Source of the DNA: Devosia sp.
GTDB lineage: Bacteria > Pseudomonadota > Alphaproteobacteria > Rhizobiales > Devosiaceae
Direction of reading: 5' to 3'
Length of the DNA stretch: 64,000 bases
Assembly: GCF_017744655.1 (NCBI RefSeq)
Contig: NZ_JAGIAW010000009.1
Span: forward strand, 62,001 to 126,000
The notes below the pieces were generated by a model that was not told where the DNA came from, did no database searches, and saw only the letters and a program-made list of their open reading frames with translations. The position numbers were made by a program, and so were the translations under genes. Shown piece after piece: positions 17,336 to 25,992 of the stretch; within the stretch, counting starts at the first letter, position 1; each line of letters starts with the position of its first letter.

Positions 17336-18400
17336 TTGGCTCGACTATCGCTGCGCGGCATCAAGAAGCGCTTCAAGACCACCGATGTGCTCCATGGCAT
17401 CGATCTCGAAATCGGGGATCGCGAATTCGTCGTCTTCGTCGGGCCTTCGGGTTGCGGCAAGTCGACCCTGTTGCGCCTGATTGCCGGGCTCGATCCGATT
17501 TCGGATGGCGATTTCTTCCTCAACGACCAGCGCATGAACGATGTGGCGCCCTCCCGGCGCGGCATTGCCATGGTGTTCCAGTCCTATGCTCTTTATCCGC
17601 ATATGGACGTCTACGAGAACATGGCCTTTGGCGCCCGGCTGATGGGGCTGAGCAAGGACGAAGTTGAAAAGCGCATTGCCGATGCGGCGCGGATGTTGCG
17701 GCTCGATGCGCTCTTGAAGCGCAAGCCGCGCGAGCTTTCGGGTGGCCAGCGCCAGCGCGTCGCCATCGGCCGGGCACTGGTGCGCAAGCCCGATGTGTTC
17801 CTGCTTGATGAGCCGCTGTCCAACTTGGATGCGGCGCTGCGCTCTGATGTCCGTCTCGAAATTGCAAAGCTGCACCGCGATATCGGCGGCACGATGATCT
17901 ATGTGACCCATGATCAGGTGGAAGCCATGACGCTGGCCGACAAGATCGTGGTGATGAATTCAGGCCGCATCGAGCAGGTCGGTTCGCCGCGCGAACTCTA
18001 TGAAACCCCGGCCAATACGTTTGTCGCGACCTTTATCGGTTCGCCGCGCATGACGCTGGTGGATGTGGCGCGGGATGGTGATCGGCTGGGCGTTGCCAAT
18101 GGCGGTTCGGTCGCGACCGGCGCCCTGCCCGAGATAAAGAACCTGAAACTCGGGCTGCGGCCGGACGCCGTAAAACTGCATCGTGGCCAGAACAGCGAGG
18201 GGCTCGCGGCCACGGTCGTCTATACCGAATACCTGGGTGACAACGCCTATGTTTATGCGCGCCTTGCCGACGGCACGCTGCTCTCGGCACGCACGACCCC
18301 CAATGATCTCTTTGCGCCCGATGAGACTGTGACCGTAACGGTCGAGCCGGGATCAGCGCATTACTTTTCCGCCGAGGATGGCCGGCGGCTGACCCCATAA
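17336..18400 (+). CDS. ABC transporter ATP-binding protein, UgpC/MalK family (amino-sugar operon)
   Basis: Cytoplasmic ATPase, 354 residues. Walker [10 protein letters not shown] lies near residue 38, signature [14 protein letters not shown], Walker [12 protein letters not shown], the switch [11 protein letters not shown], and a C-terminal TOBE domain. The start is TTG at 17336, placed by a GGAGAGG ribosome site at 17325-17331 and by the expected [11 protein letters not shown] terminus. It is first in the operon ATPase, binding protein, permease, permease, nanE, kinase, which is unusual since the ATPase is more often last. Confidence 0.9.
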   Translation: MARLSLRGIKKRFKTTDVLHGIDLEIGDREFVVFVGPSGCGKSTLLRLIAGLDPISDGDFFLNDQRMNDVAPSRRGIAMVFQSYALYPHMDVYENMAFGARLMGLSKDEVEKRIADAARMLRLDALLKRKPRELSGGQRQRVAIGRALVRKPDVFLLDEPLSNLDAALRSDVRLEIAKLHRDIGGTMIYVTHDQVEAMTLADKIVVMNSGRIEQVGSPRELYETPANTFVATFIGSPRMTLVDVARDGDRLGVANGGSVATGALPEIKNLKLGLRPDAVKLHRGQNSEGLAATVVYTEYLGDNAYVYARLADGTLLSARTTPNDLFAPDETVTVTVEPGSAHYFSAEDGRRLTP

Positions 18401-18447
18401 AGGGGCGGGACAAACTATCCAGACGTTTTCAAGGGAAGGGAACACAC

Positions 18448-19689
18448 ATGAAAACCAATCTGATCCGCATCGGCGCCGCACTCAGCGCCGTGCTCGTCGC
18501 AGCCCCGGCTTTTGCCCAGGACCTGACGTTCTGGAGCTGGCGCCAGGAAGACCGCGCTGCCTACGAAACGTTTATCGATACGTTCGAGGCAGCCAATCCC
18601 GGCATCACCGTCAAATTCGAGACGTTTGAAGCGGCGAATTACAACACCATTCTATCGACCGCTCTCGCCGGTGGCGTTGGCCCCGACGTGATGATGGTGC
18701 GCGCCTATGGCGGCCTCGAAAACGTCGCTGCCGCCGGCTATCTCGAAGAGCTGACCACGGCAAGCGTTCCGGCCCTGGCCAACTTTGCAGCGCCCGCAAT
18801 CGCTGCCGAAAGCGTGCGCGCCGATGGCAAGCTCTATGCCGTGCCATTCGCCAGCCAGACCCAGCTCGTGATCTATAACAAGGCCCTGTTCGACGCCAAC
18901 GGCATTGCCGAACCGCAGACCTGGGACGAGCTGAAGGCTGCGGCCCAAAAACTCAAGGATGCTGGCGTCATCCCCTTTGCCAACGGCACCGCGACCGCAT
19001 GGCAGAACGAAACCGTCACCTTCGGCCTCGGCTCCTCGCTGATGGGCAAGGATTTTTATGACGCGCTGATGGCTGGTGAAGCTGACTTCACCGATGCCCG
19101 TTTCACCGGTGCGCTGGGTGAAATCGCTGATGTTGCCGCCGAATATTTCCCGGATGGCTTTATCGGCCTCGACTATCCCTCGGCCCAGCAGCTCTTCTCT
19201 TCGGGCATGGCCGGCATGTTCATCGGCGGTTCCTATGAACTGGCGACGTTCAAGACGCAGAACCCGGATATCGAACTCGGCGTGTTTGCCGCTCCCGGCA
19301 AGACGGCGGAAGACGCAAAGCTCGTTGGCCTCTATTTCGACGGCGGCTATGCAGCCAATGCCGCCGGCGCCAACAAGGAAGCGTCGGTGAAATTCCTGAA
19401 TTACCTCGCGAGCAAGGAATTCGGCCAGGCTTTTGCCAATACGCTCAACAACATCTCGACCATTCCGGGAGTCACCTTCGACAACCCGCTGCTTGCTGAA
19501 GTCAACGACCTCAACAAGTCGTCGATCCCCTACCTGATGCTCGCCCACTTCCGTTATGGCGAACCCTCGGGCTCGGTGCTGATCCAGGGCGAAATGCAGA
19601 AGCTGTTTGCCGGCGAAACGACGCCGGAAGCGATTGGCGAAGCCCTGACCACGGGCCTTGCCGCCTGGTACGAGCCGTTCAAGAAGTAA
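18448..19689 (+). CDS. Substrate-binding protein of the amino-sugar ABC importer
   Basis: Periplasmic receptor with 413 residues, a Sec signal peptide (residues 1-23, ending PAFAQ) and the family-1 carbohydrate-binding fold (LTFWSWRQED start, PQTWDELKAAAQKLKDAG hinge region). A purine-rich ribosome site (AAGGGAA) precedes ATG 18448. Cargo is inferred from the linked nanE, kinase and murQ genes to be an N-acetylated amino sugar such as MurNAc, GlcNAc or ManNAc, or a disaccharide. The sequence alone does not show which. Two hairpins directly follow the stop. Confidence 0.87.
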   Translation: MKTNLIRIGAALSAVLVAAPAFAQDLTFWSWRQEDRAAYETFIDTFEAANPGITVKFETFEAANYNTILSTALAGGVGPDVMMVRAYGGLENVAAAGYLEELTTASVPALANFAAPAIAAESVRADGKLYAVPFASQTQLVIYNKALFDANGIAEPQTWDELKAAAQKLKDAGVIPFANGTATAWQNETVTFGLGSSLMGKDFYDALMAGEADFTDARFTGALGEIADVAAEYFPDGFIGLDYPSAQQLFSSGMAGMFIGGSYELATFKTQNPDIELGVFAAPGKTAEDAKLVGLYFDGGYAANAAGANKEASVKFLNYLASKEFGQAFANTLNNISTIPGVTFDNPLLAEVNDLNKSSIPYLMLAHFRYGEPSGSVLIQGEMQKLFAGETTPEAIGEALTTGLAAWYEPFKK

Positions 19690-19732
19690 GGCGGATCTCC
19701 CTCCGCCGGAGGGTGGGCCCCTGGGCCCGCCC
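19690..19732 (+). terminator. Double hairpin after binding-protein gene (attenuator / mRNA stabiliser)
   Basis: GGCGGA-TCTCCC-TCCGCC begins one base after the stop, followed by GGGTGGGCCC-CT-GGGCCCGCCC. There is no T-run, so some readthrough into the permease genes is expected. The other CUT1 operon has a hairpin at the same place (8421-8455). Confidence 0.5.
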
Positions 19733-19759
19733 TCGCCCTCATCCCCAAGCGAGCCCCAA

Positions 19760-20680
19760 ATGCCCCAACTTCGGATGACAGGCCGCGGCCTCTGGATTAC
19801 CGCGCTCATCGTACCGCCACTGGCCTTTGTGGCTCTGTTCATCGTCTATCCCATCGTTTCGGCCTTCGCCTATGCCTTCTTCGACTGGCAGGGACTGCGC
19901 CGGCTCGACTTTGTGGGGCTCGAGAATTTCCATACGGTGCTGTTTGTCGAGCCCTATCGGAGCTGGACGATCAATGCGTTCAAGAACAATGTCATCGTGT
20001 TTTTTGCGCTGATGGTCCTGCAGAACGGGCTGGGGTTCATCCTCGCCTATGCGCTCTGGCGCGAACTGCCCGGCGCGCGCTTTCACCGGATCGCGGTGTT
20101 TCTGCCGGTGGTGCTCTCCACCATCATCGTCGCCTATCTCTTCAAGCTCTTTTACCACCCGCTCTTCGGCGTCGTGAACATCACGCTCAAGGGGATCGGG
20201 CTGGGTTGGCTGGCGCAGCCCTGGCTCGGGCAATCGGGCACGGCGCTTGGCAGCATCATCGTGGCGCAGGCCTGGCATATGGTCGGTTTCCCGACGCTGG
20301 TCTTCCTCGCCGGCATGCAGCGCATTCCGGGTGAGATTCTCGATGCCGTGCGCATGGAGACCGAGAGCGAGTGGGTCAAAATTACAAAAATCGTGTGGCC
20401 GCTGGTGGCGCCGAGCGCGACGATTGTTTTCACCCTTCTGTTCGTTGGTGCGTTCAACTGGTTTGAGCTGCCCTATATCATGGGTGGGCTCGATGGCTCG
20501 CCGTTCGGTTCGACCGACGTCTTGGGGCTTTATTTCTACCGCACGGCCTTTGGTAATGTGTCGGCCGGTCAGCAGGACTTTGGGCTCGGCTCGGCGCTGG
20601 CCGTGTTGATCTTCATCTTTATCGCGATCGTTGCGGGCGTCATCACCACGCGCCTGCGCGCCCGGGAGATCCAGCTATGA
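19760..20680 (+). CDS. Amino-sugar ABC transporter permease 1
   Basis: Inner-membrane permease of the binding-protein-dependent family, 306 residues with six hydrophobic segments. The expected EAA loop near residue 195 is altered: it reads LDAVRMETESEW, so the usual conserved Gly is Glu while the LP-like end (VWPLVAP) is kept. The partner permease has a normal loop. ATG 19760 was chosen because the upstream frame runs through the GC-rich hairpins. The stop overlaps the next gene by ATGA. Confidence 0.86.
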   Translation: MPQLRMTGRGLWITALIVPPLAFVALFIVYPIVSAFAYAFFDWQGLRRLDFVGLENFHTVLFVEPYRSWTINAFKNNVIVFFALMVLQNGLGFILAYALWRELPGARFHRIAVFLPVVLSTIIVAYLFKLFYHPLFGVVNITLKGIGLGWLAQPWLGQSGTALGSIIVAQAWHMVGFPTLVFLAGMQRIPGEILDAVRMETESEWVKITKIVWPLVAPSATIVFTLLFVGAFNWFELPYIMGGLDGSPFGSTDVLGLYFYRTAFGNVSAGQQDFGLGSALAVLIFIFIAIVAGVITTRLRAREIQL

Positions 20681-21540
20681 GTGCGGCTGCGACCAACTAT
20701 TATGACCGCAAGGGGCTATTCGCGACGCTTGGGCGCGACGGCATGCTGCAGATCATCCTGATCGCCAATACGGTGCTGATGCTGGCGCCGATCATCATCA
20801 TGGTGTTTTCGGCCTTCAAGACGACGCCGGAGATTTTCAAGTCGCCGTTCGGCATCCCCGATTTCACGCAGGTCGCGAACTTCGTGAAAATCTGGACCGA
20901 GACGAATTTCCTGCGCTATCTGCTGAACTCGTTCGTCGTGACCGGCGCCTCGATGGTTCTTATTCTGACGCTCGGGACCATGGCGGCTTATGCGCTGGGG
21001 CGGTATGCCTTTACCGGCTCCAGTTTCATCCTGATGTTCTTCCTGGCGGGGCTGACGCTGCCGCTGAAACTGGCGATCATTCCGCTGTTCATGCTGATGC
21101 GGGATCTGTCGATCCTCAACAATCAGCTCTCGCTGATCTTCGTCTATACGGCCATGGGCCTGCCGACAACCGTGTTCATCATGACCGGCTTTATCCGGAG
21201 CCTCCCCAATGAGCTGGAAGATGCGGCGCGCATGGACGGGGCGAGCGAGGCGCGGATCATGTGGGCGATCATGCTGCCGCTGGTGCGCCCAGCCATGGTG
21301 ATTGCCGGCATCCAGAATGTGGTGCCGATCTGGAACGACTTCTTCTTCCCGCTCGTTTTCATCCAGAACGACAGCCTGAAGACGCTGCCGCAGGGGCTGA
21401 CGACGTTCATGGGCGAATATACGACCGATTGGGGTGTGCTGTTCTCGGGGCTGACGCTGTCGGCCGCGCCGATCATTCTCATCTATATCGTGCTGTCCAA
21501 GCAGTTCATTGCCGGCATGACTTCGGGAGCGGTGAAGTGA
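20677..21540 (+). CDS. Amino-sugar ABC transporter permease 2
   Basis: Inner-membrane permease with 287 residues. The EAA loop LEDAARMDGASE...LPLVRPA is near residue 185. It overlaps permease 1 by four bases. Its stop overlaps the GTG start of nanE, so uptake and metabolism are coupled at translation. Confidence 0.88.
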   Translation: MSAAATNYYDRKGLFATLGRDGMLQIILIANTVLMLAPIIIMVFSAFKTTPEIFKSPFGIPDFTQVANFVKIWTETNFLRYLLNSFVVTGASMVLILTLGTMAAYALGRYAFTGSSFILMFFLAGLTLPLKLAIIPLFMLMRDLSILNNQLSLIFVYTAMGLPTTVFIMTGFIRSLPNELEDAARMDGASEARIMWAIMLPLVRPAMVIAGIQNVVPIWNDFFFPLVFIQNDSLKTLPQGLTTFMGEYTTDWGVLFSGLTLSAAPIILIYIVLSKQFIAGMTSGAVK

Positions 21541-22208
21541 GTTTGGCACTGCCCAAGGGCCTGATTGTTTCCTGCCAGGCACGGGCGGACAATCCGTTGC
21601 ACGGGCCGGTGTTCATGGGCGCCATGGCGCTCGCAGCGCGCGATGGCGGGGCCAAGGGGCTGCGGGCCAATGGACCGGCGGATATTCGCGCCGTGAAGGG
21701 TGCGGACCTGCCGGTGATCGGCATTCACAAGGTGTTTTCGGACGAGTATCCGGTCTACATCACGCCTGATTTCGACGCCGCGGCGGCCATTGTCGAGGCG
21801 GGGGCGGACATCGTGGCGCTCGATTGCACGATGCGGCCGCGCAATGGCGAGAGCCCGGAAGTGCTGGTGCGGCGCATTCGTGAGGAGCTGAAGGCGGAGG
21901 TTTTCGCTGACATTTCGACGTTTGAAGAGGGCGTTGCGGCGGCCGATTGGGGCGCGACTTATGTGGCGACGACGCTCTCGGGCTATACGGCCTATACCGA
22001 GCCGAAACCGGCGCATCCGGACCTGGAGCTGGTCGAAAAGCTCGTGCAGCGTGTGAGCGTTCCCGTGGTGGCCGAGGGTCGCTACAATACGCCCGAATGG
22101 GTGAAGCGCGGCTTTGAGGCCGGGGCCCATGCCATTGTGGTGGGTACGATGATTACCAATCCGCGCGAAATTACCAAAATGTTCGTCAGGGATGGCGTGC
22201 CGGAATGA
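21537..22208 (+). CDS. nanE: N-acetylmannosamine-6-phosphate 2-epimerase
   Basis: Converts ManNAc-6-phosphate to GlcNAc-6-phosphate in the cytoplasm. The 223-residue TIM barrel shows family features: IVSCQARADNPL at the N terminus, IGIHK, ALDCTMRPR and a phosphate-binding end HAIVVGTMITNP. The GTG at 21537 overlaps the permease stop (GTGA), giving MSLALPKG; longer frames run through the permease gene and are rejected. With the next gene it would feed a ManNAc or sialic-acid-derived sugar into GlcNAc-6-phosphate, the same product MurQ makes. Confidence 0.9.
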   Translation: MSLALPKGLIVSCQARADNPLHGPVFMGAMALAARDGGAKGLRANGPADIRAVKGADLPVIGIHKVFSDEYPVYITPDFDAAAAIVEAGADIVALDCTMRPRNGESPEVLVRRIREELKAEVFADISTFEEGVAAADWGATYVATTLSGYTAYTEPKPAHPDLELVEKLVQRVSVPVVAEGRYNTPEWVKRGFEAGAHAIVVGTMITNPREITKMFVRDGVPE

Positions 22209-23143
22209 CGGCTGTGCATCTCGGGGTCGATGTCGGCGGCACGGCCAGCCGCTGGGTGGCTTGTGACGATTCCGGTGCTGTCTTGGCGCGCGGGAAGACA
22301 TCGGGCGCGACGGGGCATTTGTTCAATCCGGTCGAGAAGGAACGGCTGCGGGTGGCACTGAGTGCCATTGCGGCTGATCTCGAGGCGCAGGGATTTGTCG
22401 TCAAATCGGCGACGACGGGGCTAACGGGCTTTGGGGCCGTGGTGGCCGGACTGCTGCGCGAGCAACTGGTCGAATTTTTCGGCGTGGCGGCGGAAAGCTG
22501 CATTACCGTTGATGATATGACGCTGGCTTATGCGTCGATCTTCAAGCCGGGTGAAGGGCATCTGATCTCGGCTGGCACGGGGTCGATCGGGCTCCATATC
22601 GGGGTGGGCGACACCTATGTGCGCGTCGGTGGGCGCGGGATTCTCGTTGATGATGCGGGTTCGGGGAGCTGGATTGCGCTGAAGGCGCTCGACACGCTGT
22701 TCCGGCGGCTGGACCATGATGGGTCGTTTGAGGGCGTGGCCGTGCTGGCGGAGGAGGTCGCCAAGCGGCTAGGCAGTGTCGAATGGCATGTGGTGCGCGA
22801 ATTTGTCTATGGCGGCGATCGTGGGCGGATCGGGACGCTGTCGATGGCGGTTGGCGCGGCGGCGGAACGGGGCGATCTCGTTGCGCGGGAGATTTTGGCA
22901 TCGGCGGGGCGTGAGCTGGCGCTGATGGCGTCGGCGCTGACGGGGCGCGTTGGGTCGAGGCCGATCGGGTTTGTCGGTGGCGTCTTGGCGCTGCCGGGGA
23001 TTCGGCAGGCGATTGTCGAGGCGCTGGCGGGGCACGAGGTGGTGTTTCCTGAAGCCGATGCGGCGCTGGCGGCGGCGCGGATGCAGACAAGCGCGAGTAC
23101 GGAGTGGCGCGCGGCGCTGGCTGGGAATACGGGGCTGGCTTAG
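22205..23143 (+). CDS. BadF/NAGK-family amino-sugar kinase
   Basis: Cytoplasmic ATP-dependent kinase with 312 residues. The phosphate-binding motif GVDVGGTASR is at the N terminus, the adenosine-motif region SAGTGSIGL near 120, and GGRGILVDDAGSGSWIALKALD near 140-160 is typical of the BadF/BadG/NAGK fold. Family members include GlcNAc kinase and the MurNAc/GlcNAc kinase MurK. It overlaps nanE by ATGA. With murQ in the same apparent regulon, a MurNAc or GlcNAc 6-kinase role is the best reading; ManNAc kinase is possible because of nanE. A 2-hydroxyacyl-CoA dehydratase activator is ruled out by length and context. Confidence 0.82.
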   Translation: MTAVHLGVDVGGTASRWVACDDSGAVLARGKTSGATGHLFNPVEKERLRVALSAIAADLEAQGFVVKSATTGLTGFGAVVAGLLREQLVEFFGVAAESCITVDDMTLAYASIFKPGEGHLISAGTGSIGLHIGVGDTYVRVGGRGILVDDAGSGSWIALKALDTLFRRLDHDGSFEGVAVLAEEVAKRLGSVEWHVVREFVYGGDRGRIGTLSMAVGAAAERGDLVAREILASAGRELALMASALTGRVGSRPIGFVGGVLALPGIRQAIVEALAGHEVVFPEADAALAAARMQTSASTEWRAALAGNTGLA

Positions 23144-23149
23144 GGCTAA

Positions 23150-23400
23150 CCCACCGGCCCCACCCTCGCCCCTTGTGGGAGAGGGACAGATTTTCTGCGT
23201 TCAGCAGAAAATTAGGGTGAGGGGTTTCGAACCGGCCCAAAGGGCAAATTCGCTCCAGTGGAGCGAATTTAGGTGAGAAAGCCATTTGAGCCGGGCTCAA
23301 ATGGCCGGCCACACGCGCAGAGCTGACCGATACATCGCATACCCCTCATCCGCCCTTTGGGCACCTTCTCCCACAAGGGGAGAAGGGAGAGCGGTGGGAG
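23150..23400. repeat. Intergenic repeat region, family E
   Basis: About 250 bp of nested palindromes between convergent genes: CCCTTGTGGGAGAGGG, TTTTCTGC-GTTCA-GCAGAAAA, AAATTCGCTCCA-TGGAGCGAATTT, CCATTTGAGC-CGG-GCTCAAATGG and CTTCTCCCAC-AAGGGGAGAAG. No gene is seen in 23144-23429. Confidence 0.7.
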
Positions 23401-23429
23401 TGGAGGCGCCATTGAGCGCCGCAGCTTTT

Positions 23430-25739
23430 CTACTTCTTCTTCATCGCCGCGCTGAGCAGAGCGCCGAAGGCGCCTTGGTCGTTGGCTTTGGGCTTTTGCT
23501 CGGGGCGTTGTTGCGGCGAGCGGGTGTTGGTTGGCCGTTGCTGCTGAGGACGATCCTCGCGTGCCGAAACGCCGCCGTCGCGGCGCATGGTGAGGCCGAT
23601 GCGTTTGCGGGGGACGTCGACTTCGACGACCGTTACCTTCACCACGTCACCGGCTTTGACGACCTCGTGCGGGTCCTTCACGAATTTGTCGGCGAGTTGG
23701 GAGACGTGGACGAGGCCGTCCTGGTGCACGCCGATATCGACGAAGGCGCCGAAGGCGGCGACGTTCGTCACTGTTCCTTCGAGTTGCATGCCGGGTTTGA
23801 GGTGTTTGATATCATCAACGCCTTCGGCAAAGGTCGCGGTCTTGAAGGCGGGGCGCGGGTCGCGGCCGGGTTTTTCGAGTTCGCCAATGATGTCTCGCAC
23901 GGTGGGGAGACCGAAGCGGTCGTCGACGAAGACGCGGGGGTCCAATGCCTTGAGGGCAGACCCATCGGCCATCAGGGCGCGAACGTCGCGGCCGCAGGCG
24001 GCGACGATTTTGCGAGCGACGCCATAGGCTTCGGGGTGAACCGAGGAGGCGTCGAGCGGTTCGCTGCCGTTGGGAATGCGGAGGAAGCCGGCGGCCTGCT
24101 CGAAGGTGCGCTGGCCGAGGCGGGCGACCGAGAGCAGGTCTTTTCGCGTCTTGAAGGGGCCATTGGCGTCGCGATGGGCGACGATGGCTTCGGCGATGGA
24201 AGCACCGAGACCGGAGACGCGGGCGAGGAGCGGAGCCGAGGCGGTGTTGAGATCGACGCCGACGGCGTTCACCGCGTCTTCCACGACGCCATCTAGCGAT
24301 TTTGCCAAGCGGTACTGATCAACGTCGTGCTGGTATTGACCGACGCCTATGCTCTTGGGTTCGATCTTGACGAGTTCGGCCAGCGGGTCCTGCAGGCGGC
24401 GGGCGATGGAGACGGCGCCGCGGAGGGACACGTCGAGATCGGGGAATTCGGCGGCGGCGAGCTCGGAAGCGGAATAGACCGACGCGCCGGCTTCGGAGAC
24501 GATGACCTTCAGCGGCTTAGGCGCGGGCATGTGCGCCAGCATTTCGGCGACGAGTTTTTCGGTCTCTCTGGAGCCGGTGCCATTGCCGATGGCGATCAGT
24601 TCGACATTGTGGGCGCGGATGAGTTTGGCCAGTTCGACCTGGGTGCCGGTGACGTCGTTGCGCGGCGGGAAGGGGTAGACGGTGGAAGTGGCGAGGACTT
24701 TTCCGGTGCCGTCGACGATGGCGACTTTGACGCCGGTGCGGATGCCGGGATCGAGGCCCATGGTGGCGCGGGAGCCGGCGGGGGCGGCGAGCAGCAGGTC
24801 TTTCAGGTTACGGGCGAAGACGGTGATAGCTTCTTCGTCGGCGCGTTCGCGCAGGTCTCGCATCAGGTCGAGCGAGAGATGGACGTAAAGCTTGGTGCGC
24901 CAGGCCCAGCCGGCGACTTCGAGGAGCCATTTGTCGCCAGGGAGAGAGCCGCCGATCTCGTAGGCCGACGCCACCATCCGGACAGCGGGTTTGACGACGG
25001 AAGTGTCGTCGGCATCGACTTCGATATCGACGGAGAGCACTTCCTCGTTGCGGCCGCGCAGCATGGCGAGGGCGCGATGGCTGGGGGCCGTGGCCCAGCG
25101 CTCGGTGTGGTCAAAATAGTCGGAGAATTTGGCGCCGGCTTCCTGCTTGCCATCGATCACCCTGGCACGGAGGGTGGCGCGATCCTTCATATAGGTGCGG
25201 AGGCGGCCGACGAGATCGGCGTTTTCGGCCATCTGTTCCACGATGATATCGCGGGCGCCGTCGAGGGCGGCCTTTGCGTCGGGGATATCGTCGTTGAGAT
25301 AGGTCGCGGCGAGGTCGGCGGGGACGAGGCGGCGGTCGCCGAGGATCGCTTCGGCCAGGGGGCCGAGACCACGCTCGCGGGCGATTTCGGCCTTGGTGCG
25401 GCGCTTGGGCTTGAAGGGGAGGTAGATGTCCTCCAGTTCCGCCTTGGTGGGGGCGGCGGCGATGGCGGCGGCGAGGTCAGGTGTCAGCTTGCCCTGCTCG
25501 GTGATGGATTTGAGGATCGCATCGCGGCGGGCGTCGAGTTCGCGGAGATAGCCGAGGCGCTCTTCGAGATTGCGGAGCTGGGTGTCGTCGAGACCGCCGG
25601 TCACTTCCTTGCGGTAGCGGGCGATGAAGGGGACGGTGGCGCCGCCGTCGAGCAGTTCAATGGCCGCCTTGGCCTGATCGGGCTTGGCGCCGATTTCCTG
25701 GGCGATGCGGGTGGCAAGGTTTGGAGTGGGGAGCGCCAT
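23430..25739 (-). CDS. tex: Transcription accessory protein Tex (S1 RNA-binding)
   Basis: Nucleic-acid-binding protein thought to act with RNA polymerase. It has 769 residues with the full Tex domain order: N-terminal helical domain (about 1-190), YqgF/RNase-H-like domain beginning [16 protein letters not shown] near 325, helix-hairpin-helix repeats ([16 protein letters not shown], about 490-560) and an S1 domain ([21 protein letters not shown], about 640-710). It has a basic, low-complexity tail ([20 protein letters not shown]) before the terminal [15 protein letters not shown] 25739 gives the expected start. It is a single gene, flanked on both sides by intergenic repeats. Confidence 0.95.
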   Translation of the reverse strand: MALPTPNLATRIAQEIGAKPDQAKAAIELLDGGATVPFIARYRKEVTGGLDDTQLRNLEERLGYLRELDARRDAILKSITEQGKLTPDLAAAIAAAPTKAELEDIYLPFKPKRRTKAEIARERGLGPLAEAILGDRRLVPADLAATYLNDDIPDAKAALDGARDIIVEQMAENADLVGRLRTYMKDRATLRARVIDGKQEAGAKFSDYFDHTERWATAPSHRALAMLRGRNEEVLSVDIEVDADDTSVVKPAVRMVASAYEIGGSLPGDKWLLEVAGWAWRTKLYVHLSLDLMRDLRERADEEAITVFARNLKDLLLAAPAGSRATMGLDPGIRTGVKVAIVDGTGKVLATSTVYPFPPRNDVTGTQVELAKLIRAHNVELIAIGNGTGSRETEKLVAEMLAHMPAPKPLKVIVSEAGASVYSASELAAAEFPDLDVSLRGAVSIARRLQDPLAELVKIEPKSIGVGQYQHDVDQYRLAKSLDGVVEDAVNAVGVDLNTASAPLLARVSGLGASIAEAIVAHRDANGPFKTRKDLLSVARLGQRTFEQAAGFLRIPNGSEPLDASSVHPEAYGVARKIVAACGRDVRALMADGSALKALDPRVFVDDRFGLPTVRDIIGELEKPGRDPRPAFKTATFAEGVDDIKHLKPGMQLEGTVTNVAAFGAFVDIGVHQDGLVHVSQLADKFVKDPHEVVKAGDVVKVTVVEVDVPRKRIGLTMRRDGGVSAREDRPQQQRPTNTRSPQQRPEQKPKANDQGAFGALLSAAMKKK

Positions 25740-25868
25740 GGGTCAGCCAGTCTGGATTCGAGTTGGCGCGACCATAATGGGGAATTTGGCGAAAACCCAA
25801 TCGGTGGGGTGAGAGGGTGTGGAAAGATGGGGCTGCTTCGATAGCGCGACGACATCGGGGCTCTCACA

Positions 25869-25983
25869 CCCCCACCCTCCTCCCCCATAAAGGGGGAGGT
25901 GTCAGGGCGGTGACTGAGGCACGATCCAGCCACACGCACGATGCGGCACCTCCCCCTTGATGGGGGAGGTTGGGAGGGGGTGA
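25869..25983. repeat. Intergenic inverted repeat, family D
   Basis: CCTCCTCCCCCAT...GGGGGAGGT and ACCTCCCCCTTGATGGGGGA with GGTTGGGAGGGGGTGA. Copies are at 35602, 45867 and 63191. It fills most of the gap between tex and the permease gene. Confidence 0.8.
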
Positions 25984-25992
25984 TCGAGTGCC

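Noticed and set aside
17336..23143. Reading the amino-sugar operon as a sialic acid (nan) operon
   Set aside because: nanE fits, but there is no nanA lyase, and murQ with a MurR-like regulator shares the operator. MurNAc/GlcNAc is the better fit, although ManNAc cannot be excluded.
24327..25844. A 505-codon plus-strand ORF opposite tex
   Set aside because: Antisense of a well-defined Tex protein. The Gly/Asp-rich composition has no domain.
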